The notes under the pieces are model-generated. The model ran no database searches. It saw only the letters and a list, made by a program, of their open reading frames with translations, and was not told where the DNA came from. Shown here one piece after another: positions 35,155-43,269 of a stretch of 64,000 nucleotides of DNA (position 1 is the stretch's first letter; every line of letters begins with the position of its first letter). Made by a program: the position numbers and the translations under genes. Origin of the DNA: Flavobacterium litorale (GTDB lineage Bacteria > Bacteroidota > Bacteroidia > Flavobacteriales > Flavobacteriaceae); contig NZ_CP080429.1 in NCBI RefSeq assembly GCF_019613795.1, positions 1,662,501-1,726,500 of the forward strand. Direction: 5' to 3'.

Positions 35155-36123
35155 ATGAAAATCAGATTACTACTCTCTTTGATCATGTTATTTTTTATTT
35201 CTTGTTCATCAGATGATACTACTACACCCACTGATGAAAACAATACGGTTGAAAAACACATAAAAGAAATTGCAAAGTACTCAACTAATTTAGACGGGGA
35301 AATAATTTACGTAGGATTGAAAAAATATGAAAATGGAGTTCCCATTGAACATTATTCAGGTTATAATAGTGATGGAAGTTTTAATATACAAGTTTTATAT
35401 ACTTACGATAATGAAAGTAGATTAATGGAAATGGAGATGATATATTCAGATAGAACTACTGACTTTACGTTTGAGTATGATACTTTAGGTAGATTGATTT
35501 CCAAGAATAGGATTACTCAAAGTTCAAATGGAGTATCTCAAACTATAGATCATTCAGATTTTGATTATAGTAATTCTAACCAAATTATTGAATCTTATAC
35601 TCATTCTCATACTGATTCAGGTCCAGGTCAATATTATTCGGGTCAATCAATAATGTATTTAGATGATGAAGGTTATGTTTACAAAACAGGATCATCAGAG
35701 AATTCAGAATTTATAGAGGCTACCTATCAGAATGGTAATATCATTTCAATTTCAAAATTTCAATATGATGAGAGTACAGCTTCGTACATAGAATCAATCC
35801 TTAGAAGTTATGTTTATGATACAGAAACTGAAGTTAGAGGAGAGTATAATTATTCAAATATTACTAGCAATTCTGTGTTCCTAGGTTTAGAAACTAACTT
35901 ATTTGGTAGTAACAAAGCTAATGCAGCATTATTTAACGGTGGAGTATCAGACAGGATGATTAATTATCCTATTCAGTTTTTAAGAAGTGATGGAATTTAT
36001 TGGGGGCACCCCTCGCATACAAAAGTATACGAATTTGATAGTGATGGATATCCTATAAAAGTTCAGTCGATAATACCTGGTGGTGAGATTTACGTTGAGC
36101 ATCGTATTACTTATTATGAATAA
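35155..36123 (+). CDS. YD-repeat-like lipoprotein (first of a tandem pair)
   Basis: A 322-residue predicted lipoprotein; the signal peptide ends FFISC (Cys17) followed by SSDDTTTPTDEN. The mature part holds YD-type repeats: YTYDNESRLMEMEMIY, FEYDTLGRLISKN, and DFDYSNSNQII, ending with YEFDSDGYPIKVQSI. The family is like the Rhs/YD fold but far shorter. It has a paralogue directly downstream (36204-37052), with near-identical promoter, leader and signal peptide, so the pair arose by tandem duplication. Function is unknown; no toxin domain or immunity gene is seen. Confidence 0.7.
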   Translation: MKIRLLLSLIMLFFISCSSDDTTTPTDENNTVEKHIKEIAKYSTNLDGEIIYVGLKKYENGVPIEHYSGYNSDGSFNIQVLYTYDNESRLMEMEMIYSDRTTDFTFEYDTLGRLISKNRITQSSNGVSQTIDHSDFDYSNSNQIIESYTHSHTDSGPGQYYSGQSIMYLDDEGYVYKTGSSENSEFIEATYQNGNIISISKFQYDESTASYIESILRSYVYDTETEVRGEYNYSNITSNSVFLGLETNLFGSNKANAALFNGGVSDRMINYPIQFLRSDGIYWGHPSHTKVYEFDSDGYPIKVQSIIPGGEIYVEHRITYYE

Positions 36124-36153
36124 AAAAAGCCTTCTCAATTGAGGAGGCTTTTT
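36124..36153 (+). terminator. Hairpin terminator between twin lipoprotein genes
   Basis: AAAGCCTTCTCAA and TTGAGGAGGCTTT (one G-U pair) followed by a T-run. The same hairpin type follows the second copy. Confidence 0.88.
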
Positions 36154-36181
36154 GATTAGAAGAAATTTAATGATACTTTTG
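36152..36181 (+). promoter_or_regulatory. Bacteroidota promoter for the second YD-repeat-like lipoprotein
   Basis: A -33 TTG at 36152-36154 and a -7 TACTTTTG at 36174-36181, separated by 19 bases, match the consensus exactly. The first copy has TACTTTTA at 35124-35131 in the same context and shares the downstream leader GCTCCTAAAAAA. Confidence 0.75.
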
Positions 36182-36203
36182 CGCTCCTAAAAAACAGTTA
36201 ATT

Positions 36204-37052
36204 ATGAAAATCAGATTACTACTTTCTTTTATAATATTATTTTTTATTTCTTGTTCGTCGGATGATACTACTACATATAATGATGCAGTTGAAAAACATT
36301 TGAAAGAAATCTCTAAAGTAATTGATGGACAGCAAATTGAATTAAATAAGTTTGAAAACAACAGGCTTACGGAAAGATACCTTTATAATAACAATCAGTT
36401 GTATTTTGAAAACTATTATACTTATAATGAGGAAGGATATTTGACTGAAAGATATTCTGAAAATTTCAATACTCAAGAAACTTCAAATCAAATCTTAGAA
36501 TATGATGATTTAGGAAAGCTCATTTTAATAGAAACGCAATACACTTCTGATGGAGTTCCATCATATTCATCAGAACAAAATTTTGATTATAATACTCTAA
36601 ATAAAATAATTGAAACTGAAACGTCTAGTGTACAACCTCAAGCACCTAAGACATATGTTTACGATATTATTAATAATAATTTAGTATATAAAGTTACTCA
36701 TGATGGAGATAATCCCACTATCTTTGAAGGTCAATACCAAGGTGGAAATTTAGTTACTCAATTATATACTAATTACATAAATGGATCCTATGTTACCCAA
36801 ACTACAAATTTCACCTATACAACAATAAATGTTATTGAAGACAATACCAATCAAAATAATTATTTTGAAATAAACTCTGCATTATTGAATCGAGGGATCT
36901 CTAATCCTAAAGTTTATTACATTCTTTCTGCTCAAAATGATAATGGTAATACTACGTTTGAGTATGAACTTGATGAAGATGGTTATCCTACTAAAATAGA
37001 GAGTTTCAATAACGGAGAACTATCTATACAGTATTATTATTCTTACGAATAG
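36204..37052 (+). CDS. YD-repeat-like lipoprotein (second of a tandem pair)
   Basis: A 282-residue paralogue of the preceding gene. The signal peptide MKIRLLLSFIILFFISCSS is almost identical at both protein and DNA level, including the leader. The mature part carries YTYNEEGYLTERY, LEYDDLGKLILIET, NFDYNTLNKII and ends FEYELDEDGYPTKIESF. It is about 40 residues shorter than its twin and more diverged in the middle, so the twins are evolving apart while the expression signals stay the same. It has its own promoter and hairpin. Function is unknown. Confidence 0.7.
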   Translation: MKIRLLLSFIILFFISCSSDDTTTYNDAVEKHLKEISKVIDGQQIELNKFENNRLTERYLYNNNQLYFENYYTYNEEGYLTERYSENFNTQETSNQILEYDDLGKLILIETQYTSDGVPSYSSEQNFDYNTLNKIIETETSSVQPQAPKTYVYDIINNNLVYKVTHDGDNPTIFEGQYQGGNLVTQLYTNYINGSYVTQTTNFTYTTINVIEDNTNQNNYFEINSALLNRGISNPKVYYILSAQNDNGNTTFEYELDEDGYPTKIESFNNGELSIQYYYSYE

Positions 37053-37070
37053 ATTATGATATAAAATTAG

Positions 37071-37100
37071 AAAAGCCTTCTCGATTGAGAAGGCTTTTTC
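37071..37100 (+). terminator. Rho-independent terminator
   Basis: AAAAGCCTTCTC, GATT loop, GAGAAGGCTTTT and a T-run. It resembles the hairpin after the first twin. Confidence 0.9.
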
Positions 37101-37172
37101 GTTTCTAAAACAATTCGTCACACTCATTTTACAATTCAGTAGGTTTTTTTATGAAAGGTATGTAGCGTAGTG

Positions 37173-37180
37173 CAATTTTG
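37173..37180 (+). promoter_or_regulatory. Putative -7 promoter element (CAATTTTG)
   Basis: CAATTTTG departs from TAnnTTTG only at the first base and lies 20 bases upstream of the TonB receptor ATG at 37201. It favours that ATG over a GTG at 37180, which would lie in the promoter. Confidence 0.45.
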
Positions 37181-37200
37181 TGCTATCAAAAACAACCAGC

Positions 37201-39357
37201 ATGATAAAATCAGTACTTACATTCCTTATTCTTTTTACGGTAACTACTATTACAGCTCAAACGACTATAAAGGGTAAAGTAACCGATAGTAAAGGCGATC
37301 CTATTATAGCTGCCAATATTTATATTGATGGAACGTACGACGGAACGACTTCGGCTAAAGATGGTACTTTCTCTTTTACCACTACTACAAAAGGGTCACA
37401 AATACTCGTTATTTCATTTTTATCGTTTGAAGAAGTACGACAACATATTGTAATAGAAAACTACAAAACACAAACGTTTAAACTCCGTGAAGATGTAAAT
37501 ACACTCGATGCCGTCGTGATATCAGCAGGTACATTTTCGGCAGGCGATAATACCAAAGTTACTGCTTTAAAACCGCTAGATATTGTTACTACAGCAGGTA
37601 GCGCAGGCGATATTATTGCTGCATTACAAACATTGCCAGGTACACAAACCGTTGGCGAAAGCGGGAGGCTCTTTGTACGTGGTGGCGAGGCTGATGAAAC
37701 CCAAACCTTTGTAGATGGTATTCGGGTAGCACAACCGTATGGCGCAGCAGCCAATAACTTGCCTACACGTGGTAGGTTTTCGCCATTTTTGTTTAAAGGG
37801 ATGACGTTTTCTACAGGTGGATATTCAGCAGAATACGGCGAAGCACTATCGAGTATATTACTATTAAATACTATTGATGAACCTGTACAGGAGCAAACCG
37901 ATATATCGTTAATGACGGTAGGGCTTGGTTTAGGTAATACACAAAAATGGAATAAAAGCTCGCTTAGTTTTAACATGGCATACGTTAATTTAGAACCCTA
38001 TCAGGATTTAATCCCTCAAAATGTTACCTGGAACAAGCCGTACCAATCGTTATCTGGAGAAACGGTGTACCGATACAAATTTGCTAATGGTTTGTTTAAA
38101 GCGTATGCCGCTTTTGATCATGCTGATTTTAGTTTGAACCAAAACGATATTAATACCCTCCAACCCGTTCGTACAGGTATCGATAATAGTAATTTGTATG
38201 TTAATACGTCCTACAAAGGTATTTTGGGTAACTATTGGTCGGTACACACAGGGCTTAGCTACGGTTATGGGCACAACGATATAGGACTTAATGCGAATAG
38301 TGTTACCAATGCCGAACACAGTTCGCACATGAAACTAAAATTGAAAAAGAAATTCACCAACCGATTTAAGTTAGCTTTTGGTGCAGATTATTTTATTACC
38401 GATTTTAATGAAGACTATAACGAGCCAACGGGCTTTATGTACCTTAGCGGGTATTATAACTCGATAGGTGCATTGTATGCTGAAGCAGATATTTTCTTTT
38501 CGAAAGATTTAGCGCTAAAAGCAGGGCTCAGAAGTTCGTATTCAAGTATTGTAAACGATGCAACTATCGAGCCTAGAACTGCTTTAGCCTATAAGGTAGG
38601 GGAGAAAGGGCAGTTTTCGTTAGCATATGGTGATTTCTACCAAACGCCAAGGCAGGACTATTTAAAATACTTTAAAAATTTTGAATACGAAAAAACAGCC
38701 CACTACATTTTAAATTATATGTACAACTACAATGGATGTACGTTTAGAGCAGAAGGTTATTATAAAGATTACGATGATTTGGTTAAGTTTAATACCAATA
38801 TGCCTCAATTTAATACAACTTTTAATAATAACGGTAATGGCTTTGCAAAGGGGCTCGATTTGTTTTGGAGGGACAATAAAACCCTTAAAAACCTAGAATA
38901 TTGGGTATCATATTCCTACATAGATAGTGAACGGTATTACAGGAATTACGAAACATCAGTAACGCCGTCCTACATCGCAACACACAATTTTTCGGTAGTT
39001 ACAAAATATTGGATAGAAAGCTTAAAATCGCAAGTTGGTATAACACATAGTTTCAATTCGGGTAGACCCTTTGATAATCCAAACGAAGTTGCTTTTATGA
39101 ATGGGAAAACAAAAAACTTTAATAACCTTAGCATAAGCTGGGCTTGGTTGTTAAGTCAGCAAAAAATAGTGTATTTCTCTATATCCAACGTTACGGGTAA
39201 CGATAATGTATTTGGTTACAACTATGCCAATACACCCAATACCAATGGGCAATTTGCCAGAGAAGCCATAAGGCAACCTGCCGACCGATTCTTTTTCGTT
39301 GGTTTCTTCTGGACCATTAGTACCGACAAGAAAACCAATCAGTTGGAGAATTTGTAA
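37201..39357 (+). CDS. TonB-dependent receptor with carboxypeptidase-like N-terminal domain
   Basis: A 718-residue outer-membrane receptor. From the ATG at 37201: a signal peptide (about 1-19, ending TITAQ), a CarboxypepD_reg-like domain at about 20-100 (TIKGKVTDSKGDPIIAANIYI, then FLSFEE), a plug at about 110-225 (LDAVVISAGTF, GDIIAALQTLPGTQTVGESG, FVRGGEADETQTFVDGI, GGYSAEYGEALSSILLLNT), and a barrel ending FFFVGFFWTIS. It is smaller than SusC-type receptors (about 1000 residues), with no SusD beside it, so siderophore, metal or small-molecule uptake is more likely than glycan uptake. The substrate is unknown. A TPR-like gene and a LytS/LytTR system follow in the same direction. Confidence 0.88.
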   Translation: MIKSVLTFLILFTVTTITAQTTIKGKVTDSKGDPIIAANIYIDGTYDGTTSAKDGTFSFTTTTKGSQILVISFLSFEEVRQHIVIENYKTQTFKLREDVNTLDAVVISAGTFSAGDNTKVTALKPLDIVTTAGSAGDIIAALQTLPGTQTVGESGRLFVRGGEADETQTFVDGIRVAQPYGAAANNLPTRGRFSPFLFKGMTFSTGGYSAEYGEALSSILLLNTIDEPVQEQTDISLMTVGLGLGNTQKWNKSSLSFNMAYVNLEPYQDLIPQNVTWNKPYQSLSGETVYRYKFANGLFKAYAAFDHADFSLNQNDINTLQPVRTGIDNSNLYVNTSYKGILGNYWSVHTGLSYGYGHNDIGLNANSVTNAEHSSHMKLKLKKKFTNRFKLAFGADYFITDFNEDYNEPTGFMYLSGYYNSIGALYAEADIFFSKDLALKAGLRSSYSSIVNDATIEPRTALAYKVGEKGQFSLAYGDFYQTPRQDYLKYFKNFEYEKTAHYILNYMYNYNGCTFRAEGYYKDYDDLVKFNTNMPQFNTTFNNNGNGFAKGLDLFWRDNKTLKNLEYWVSYSYIDSERYYRNYETSVTPSYIATHNFSVVTKYWIESLKSQVGITHSFNSGRPFDNPNEVAFMNGKTKNFNNLSISWAWLLSQQKIVYFSISNVTGNDNVFGYNYANTPNTNGQFAREAIRQPADRFFFVGFFWTISTDKKTNQLENL

Positions 39358-39439
39358 ATTGTTTTCTACCCCAATAACAACTCATCCTCAAAATAATACA
39401 GTTCAGTAAAACACTTTTTAATACAGGCTGCAAAGTTGG

Positions 39440-39447
39440 CATCTTTG
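39440..39447 (+). promoter_or_regulatory. Putative -7 promoter element (CATCTTTG)
   Basis: CATCTTTG followed by TACC matches the usual Flavobacterial -7 region except for its first base. It lies about 38 bases upstream of the TPR-like gene. It suggests that the operon 39486-42912 starts here, since no terminator is evident after the receptor gene. Confidence 0.45.
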
Positions 39448-39485
39448 TACCATCAAATTATAACAATCATTTAAAACTTTACATT

Positions 39486-40109
39486 ATGATACGATTAGTA
39501 ACAACATTTATTTTATTAGTATGCACAGCAGTAACAGCACAGTCGCAATACGAAACAGGAATGCAAAAAGCCTTTGCCTTATGGGGCGAAGGTAAAAATA
39601 CGGAGGCAGCGGCTTTGTTTGAAAGAATTGCTGCTGCCGAAAAGGAAAACTGGTTGCCCTCTTATTATGTGGCTTTGGTAAACACTACAACCGCTTTTCA
39701 AACAAAAGATAAGGATAAAATGGCTGCACTATTGGGCAAGGCACAACAAGCACAGGACAAAGCCGCGCTAATCAGTACTAACAACCCCGAGCTAATGGTT
39801 ATGCAAGCCATGATACATACGGCTTGGATTACGTATGACCCTATGACGAATGGTATGAAATTATCGGGTAAAGTAAATGAAATATACGCCAAAGCACTAG
39901 CAATTGCACCAGAGAATCCGAGAGTGGTGTTCTCTAAAGCAGAATTTGATATGGGTACGGCAGCTTATTTTGGTAACGACACTACTGCAATGTGCGAGGA
40001 TGTAAAACGCGCTGTAGAACTTTTTGCTACCTTTAAAGCACCAACCCCTTTTTATCCGAGTTGGGGATTGGATAGAGCAGAGCAGCAGTTACAAAAATGT
40101 AATAAATAA
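39486..40109 (+). CDS. Exported TPR-like protein
   Basis: A 207-residue protein with a signal peptide (about 1-20, ending VTAQS). The mature part is helical, with TPR-like pairs (MQKAFALWGEGKNTEAAALFERIAAAE, and AKALAIAPENPRVVFSKAEFDM). A final Cys (LQKCNK) is close to the C-terminus. I recall similar genes next to TonB receptors in Flavobacteria, but the family has no settled function. It precedes the kinase by 11 bases and so likely belongs to the same operon. Confidence 0.7.
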   Translation: MIRLVTTFILLVCTAVTAQSQYETGMQKAFALWGEGKNTEAAALFERIAAAEKENWLPSYYVALVNTTTAFQTKDKDKMAALLGKAQQAQDKAALISTNNPELMVMQAMIHTAWITYDPMTNGMKLSGKVNEIYAKALAIAPENPRVVFSKAEFDMGTAAYFGNDTTAMCEDVKRAVELFATFKAPTPFYPSWGLDRAEQQLQKCNK

Positions 40110-40120
40110 TAGCAACCGTA

Positions 40121-41470
40121 ATGGGTAAAATAGTACTAAAAGAATTTTTTAAAGCAATACTACTTGGGATACTAATTTTTATAGTAATCCTAATTATCAA
40201 ATTAACTTCAGGTCATACCCTAGCATGGGACTATTATTTGCTTGTAAACTTTCTTTACACCATGCTATATACCTTTACACTTTATGGCGCAAATGCTACT
40301 GTTTTTATTGCTATAGATAAAGCTTATAATAGCAAAAAAATGTCGGTAAAGCGCGTGTTAATAGGGTTTTTGGCATCTTTTATAGTATCATTAGCATGTA
40401 TTGTTTTTTTACGACTATTTGAAGATGTTGTAATAGAAGGAGAGTCACTACAAGAGTTTACAGCTGGCGAAACGCTATCGAATTATATTTTTTCGATGAT
40501 TATTACGGCAGTAGTAACCTTAGTAATTCATTTGTTCTATTTATACAAAAACTATCAGGAAAATAAAGTAAAACAACAAAAAATAATTGCAGGTACAGCC
40601 TCGGCAAAGTTCGAAACCCTAAAAAATCAAATAGACCCTCATTTTCTATTCAATAGCCTAAACGTATTAAGTTCTCTAATAGAAGAAAACCCAGATAATG
40701 CCCAACGTTTTACCACATCGTTATCCAAAGTGTACCGCTATGTACTAGAGCAGCGTGATAAAGAGTTGGTAAGCATACAAGAGGAATTGGCTTTTGCTAA
40801 AACGTACATGAACCTTTTAAAGATGCGCTTTGAGAATAGTATTTTCTTTCAGCTACCCGAAACAATATCCAACCCCGAGGCTAAAGTAGTACCATTATCC
40901 TTACAATTACTGTTAGAAAATACGATAAAGCACAATATTGTAAGCCAGAAAAAACCATTGGAAATTAGAATATATGAGGAGAATGGCTATTTGGTAGTAC
41001 AAAATGATTTTAGAAAGAAAGAGGTACTCAGTAGCCGAAAAGGTGTTGGGCTCCAAAACATAATAAGTCGTTACGCCATTATAAGCTCACGAGAAGTGAT
41101 TATAACCCAAACCAAAACTCATTTTACAGTAAAATTACCCATACTAACAAAACAAGTAACAATTATGGAAACCCAAACATACACTGATAATGAGAGTAGC
41201 TACTACAAAGCGCAGAAAAAAGTAGAAGATATAAAAGGCTTTTACGGTCATTTAACATCTTATATAATTGTAATAATAGGAATAGCAATATTAAACCTCA
41301 TAACATCTCCGCAGCATTTATGGTTTTTATACCCTGCCATGGGATGGGGAATAGGCGTAATAGTACACGGTATGAGTGTATTTAATTTTATTCCTGTAAT
41401 GGGCAAAAATTGGGAAGAGCGAAAAATTAAGGAGTATATGGAAAAAGAACAACAAAATAAATGGCGTTAA
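40121..41470 (+). CDS. LytS-type sensor histidine kinase fused to a 2TM domain
   Basis: A 449-residue membrane kinase. Four membrane segments occupy about 11-28, 39-66, 80-98 and 121-142. The kinase core starts near 160: the phosphoacceptor is H174 in LKNQIDPHFLFNSLNVLSSL (HisKA_7TM-type His_kinase domain), followed by LQLLLENTIKHN and GVGLQNIISRYAI for the ATP-binding part. Residues about 355-449 form a 2TM domain (YKAQKKVEDIKGFYGHL, then WEERKIKEYME), the same as in the next two proteins. METQTY at about residue 348 suggests the fusion of a once separate 2TM gene. It signals to the LytTR regulator at 42154. Confidence 0.88.
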   Translation: MGKIVLKEFFKAILLGILIFIVILIIKLTSGHTLAWDYYLLVNFLYTMLYTFTLYGANATVFIAIDKAYNSKKMSVKRVLIGFLASFIVSLACIVFLRLFEDVVIEGESLQEFTAGETLSNYIFSMIITAVVTLVIHLFYLYKNYQENKVKQQKIIAGTASAKFETLKNQIDPHFLFNSLNVLSSLIEENPDNAQRFTTSLSKVYRYVLEQRDKELVSIQEELAFAKTYMNLLKMRFENSIFFQLPETISNPEAKVVPLSLQLLLENTIKHNIVSQKKPLEIRIYEENGYLVVQNDFRKKEVLSSRKGVGLQNIISRYAIISSREVIITQTKTHFTVKLPILTKQVTIMETQTYTDNESSYYKAQKKVEDIKGFYGHLTSYIIVIIGIAILNLITSPQHLWFLYPAMGWGIGVIVHGMSVFNFIPVMGKNWEERKIKEYMEKEQQNKWR

Positions 41471-41472
41471 TA

Positions 41473-41772
41473 ATGGATAATTACAATCAGCAAGAAGCCT
41501 ACAGACGGGCAGAAAAGAAAGTAAATGCTATAAAAGGTTTTTATGGTGGCTTATTTGGTTACTGTATTGTAATACCAATACTTATATACATTAACCTTAC
41601 CTATACGCCCAATTATTATTGGTTTTGGTACTCTGCCATAGGGGGAGGTATTGGGCTGCTGGTACACGGTATGGCTATTTTTGGAGACTTTCCGTTTTTG
41701 AGTAAAGATTGGGAGAAACGCAAAATTGAGCAACTCATGGAAAAAGAGAATAACAAAATTGTAAAACAATAA
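41473..41772 (+). CDS. 2TM domain protein
   Basis: A 99-residue membrane protein from the ATG at 41473 (or 103 residues from 41461, which would overlap the kinase end by 10 bases). Two membrane segments lie at about 24-44 and 54-72, bounded by conserved cytosolic ends: YRRAEKKVNAIKGFYGGL at the front and WEKRKIEQLMEK at the back. This is the 2TM family (PF13239). It is a homologue of the kinase's C-terminal domain and of the next gene. It may tune the kinase or act as a structural partner, though no role is established. Confidence 0.82.
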   Translation: MDNYNQQEAYRRAEKKVNAIKGFYGGLFGYCIVIPILIYINLTYTPNYYWFWYSAIGGGIGLLVHGMAIFGDFPFLSKDWEKRKIEQLMEKENNKIVKQ

Positions 41773-41777
41773 CACTT

Positions 41778-42098
41778 ATGGAAAATTCATTTGAAGAGCG
41801 AATGCGTTATGAGCGTGCCAGAAAAAAAGTGAAAGCCATACGCGGTTACTTTATACACCTTTTTGCCTACCTTGTAGTAAACGGATTTTTAATTACCTCA
41901 AAATGGGTTAATTTACAGCCAGAGCAAGACTTTTTAACCTTTAGCACCTTTAGTACTGCATTTTTTTGGGGTATAGGGCTTGCTTTCCATACGTTTGGCG
42001 TATTTGGTATCTTATTATTTTTGGGGAGTAATTGGGAAGAACAAAAAATTACGCAAATGATGGCAGGAGATGCTCGTGAAAATAAAAAATGGGAGTAA
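41778..42098 (+). CDS. 2TM domain protein
   Basis: A 106-residue membrane protein with the 2TM layout: ERARKKVKAIRGYFIHLFAYLVV, a short loop, then FFWGIGLAFHTFGVFGILLF and WEEQKITQMM. It is the third 2TM unit in a row. It starts five bases after its neighbour and 55 bases before the LytTR gene. The third unit is the most diverged. No signal peptide. Confidence 0.82.
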   Translation: MENSFEERMRYERARKKVKAIRGYFIHLFAYLVVNGFLITSKWVNLQPEQDFLTFSTFSTAFFWGIGLAFHTFGVFGILLFLGSNWEEQKITQMMAGDARENKKWE

Positions 42099-42153
42099 TA
42101 CTAACTAATTATAAATACATTGCTTTCAAAAAATTAATCATACAATAATTGTT

Positions 42154-42912
42154 ATGAACGTTATTATTATTGAAGACGAAAAACCTGCAGCCCGATTACT
42201 ACAGCGCAAATTGCAGAAATTAAATGTAGTTGCAGATACCATGTTGCATTCGGTAGAGGAAGCTGTAGATTGGTTTCAGAAAAACCCGCATCCTGAATTA
42301 ATATTTTTAGATATACAACTATCAGATGGCTTATCCTTCGAGATATTCGAGGTAGTGCATATAAACAGTGCTATTATTTTTACTACGGCTTATGATGAGT
42401 ATGCGCTACGTGCTTTTAAACTTAATAGTATTGATTACCTTTTAAAACCAATTGACGAGGATGATTTGGCGGTTGCTATAAACAAATACCGTAGTAGTTT
42501 ACCACAACAACAAAACCTATCGTTAGATTTTGAGCAGATAAAAAAAATGCTAGTAAATCCGCTTGAAAAGAGCTATAAAAGACGATTTACAATTAAAATG
42601 GGGCAACATCTTAAAATGATAAATGTAGATGATGCCGAATGTTTTTTTAGTGAAAATAAGGGCACTTACATCCACACTACTAATAATAGAGATTATTTGT
42701 TGGAAACTACTTTGGAGCAATTGGAAACCGAATTGGATTCGGAGCGATTTTATCGCGTAAGCCGAAAATACATTGTAAATATAGATGCTATTAAAGATAT
42801 TGTAGTATATACCAATTCGCGCCTTAAAGTGGTATTACCTACTTACAATAATGATGAGGTTATTGTAAGTCGAGAGCGTGTAAACGATTTTAGGCAGTGG
42901 CTTGGTAATTAA
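42154..42912 (+). CDS. LytTR-family response regulator
   Basis: A 252-residue regulator. The N-terminal receiver (about 1-120) has IIIEDEKPAARLL with acidic pocket residues, phospho-acceptor D53 in LIFLDIQLSDG, and KPID with K near 106. The C-terminal LytTR DNA-binding domain starts near 145 and includes FTIKMGQHLKMINVDDAECFFSENKGTYIHT and RFYRVSRKYIVNIDAIKDI. It is the cognate partner of the LytS-like kinase upstream. It ends in a long hairpin. Confidence 0.93.
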   Translation: MNVIIIEDEKPAARLLQRKLQKLNVVADTMLHSVEEAVDWFQKNPHPELIFLDIQLSDGLSFEIFEVVHINSAIIFTTAYDEYALRAFKLNSIDYLLKPIDEDDLAVAINKYRSSLPQQQNLSLDFEQIKKMLVNPLEKSYKRRFTIKMGQHLKMINVDDAECFFSENKGTYIHTTNNRDYLLETTLEQLETELDSERFYRVSRKYIVNIDAIKDIVVYTNSRLKVVLPTYNNDEVIVSRERVNDFRQWLGN

Positions 42913-42930
42913 TGCATACCATACATAAAA

Positions 42931-42964
42931 TAAATAGGGCTGTTTATATAAACAGCCCTATTTA
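42931..42964. terminator. Bidirectional hairpin terminator
   Basis: A near-perfect palindrome with arms AAATAGGGCTGTTTA and TAAACAGCCCTATTT around TA. It is followed by a T-run in the plus direction and ends the kinase operon and possibly the CsbD gene. Confidence 0.9.
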
Positions 42965-42996
42965 TTTTAATAGTATTTTTAGGAGGAAGAAGCGGT

Positions 42997-43179
42997 TTAG
43001 TCAAAAAGTGACATTATTTCTTTTTTAGTTTTACCTACTTTTTGCTCAATGCGTCCCCACATCTCATCTTCCTTACCTTCTTGGTACGTTACATCATCAT
43101 CAGTAAGCTCACCATATTTTTGTTTCAGTTTACCTTTGTACTCATTCCAGTTCCCTTTAATTTCTTGTTCGTTAGGCAT
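42997..43179 (-). CDS. CsbD family stress protein
   Basis: A 60-residue soluble protein, small and highly charged. [27 protein letters not shown] is the CsbD signature and the pattern [15 protein letters not shown] ends it. CsbD proteins rise under general stress in bacilli; in Flavobacteria their job is not known. The start is the first ATG and the size matches the family. It is a single gene. Confidence 0.9.
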   Translation of the reverse strand: MPNEQEIKGNWNEYKGKLKQKYGELTDDDVTYQEGKEDEMWGRIEQKVGKTKKEIMSLFD

Positions 43180-43269
43180 AATATATTGTTTTTTAGTTAT
43201 TTAATAGTGTAAAATTACAACCTCAAATCTAAAATTACTCCTAACACCCTGCTAAGGTTATCACAAATG

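Noticed and set aside
37461..37976. A 171-codon open frame opposite the TonB receptor
   Set aside because: It is the reverse complement of the receptor plug and early barrel and shows no family motif or promoter.
41461..41472. Upstream ATG at 41461 as start of the 2TM gene
   Set aside because: It would overlap the kinase stop and add MALI ahead of the conserved MDN start. The ATG at 41473 is closer to how I recall this family beginning. Not fully excluded.
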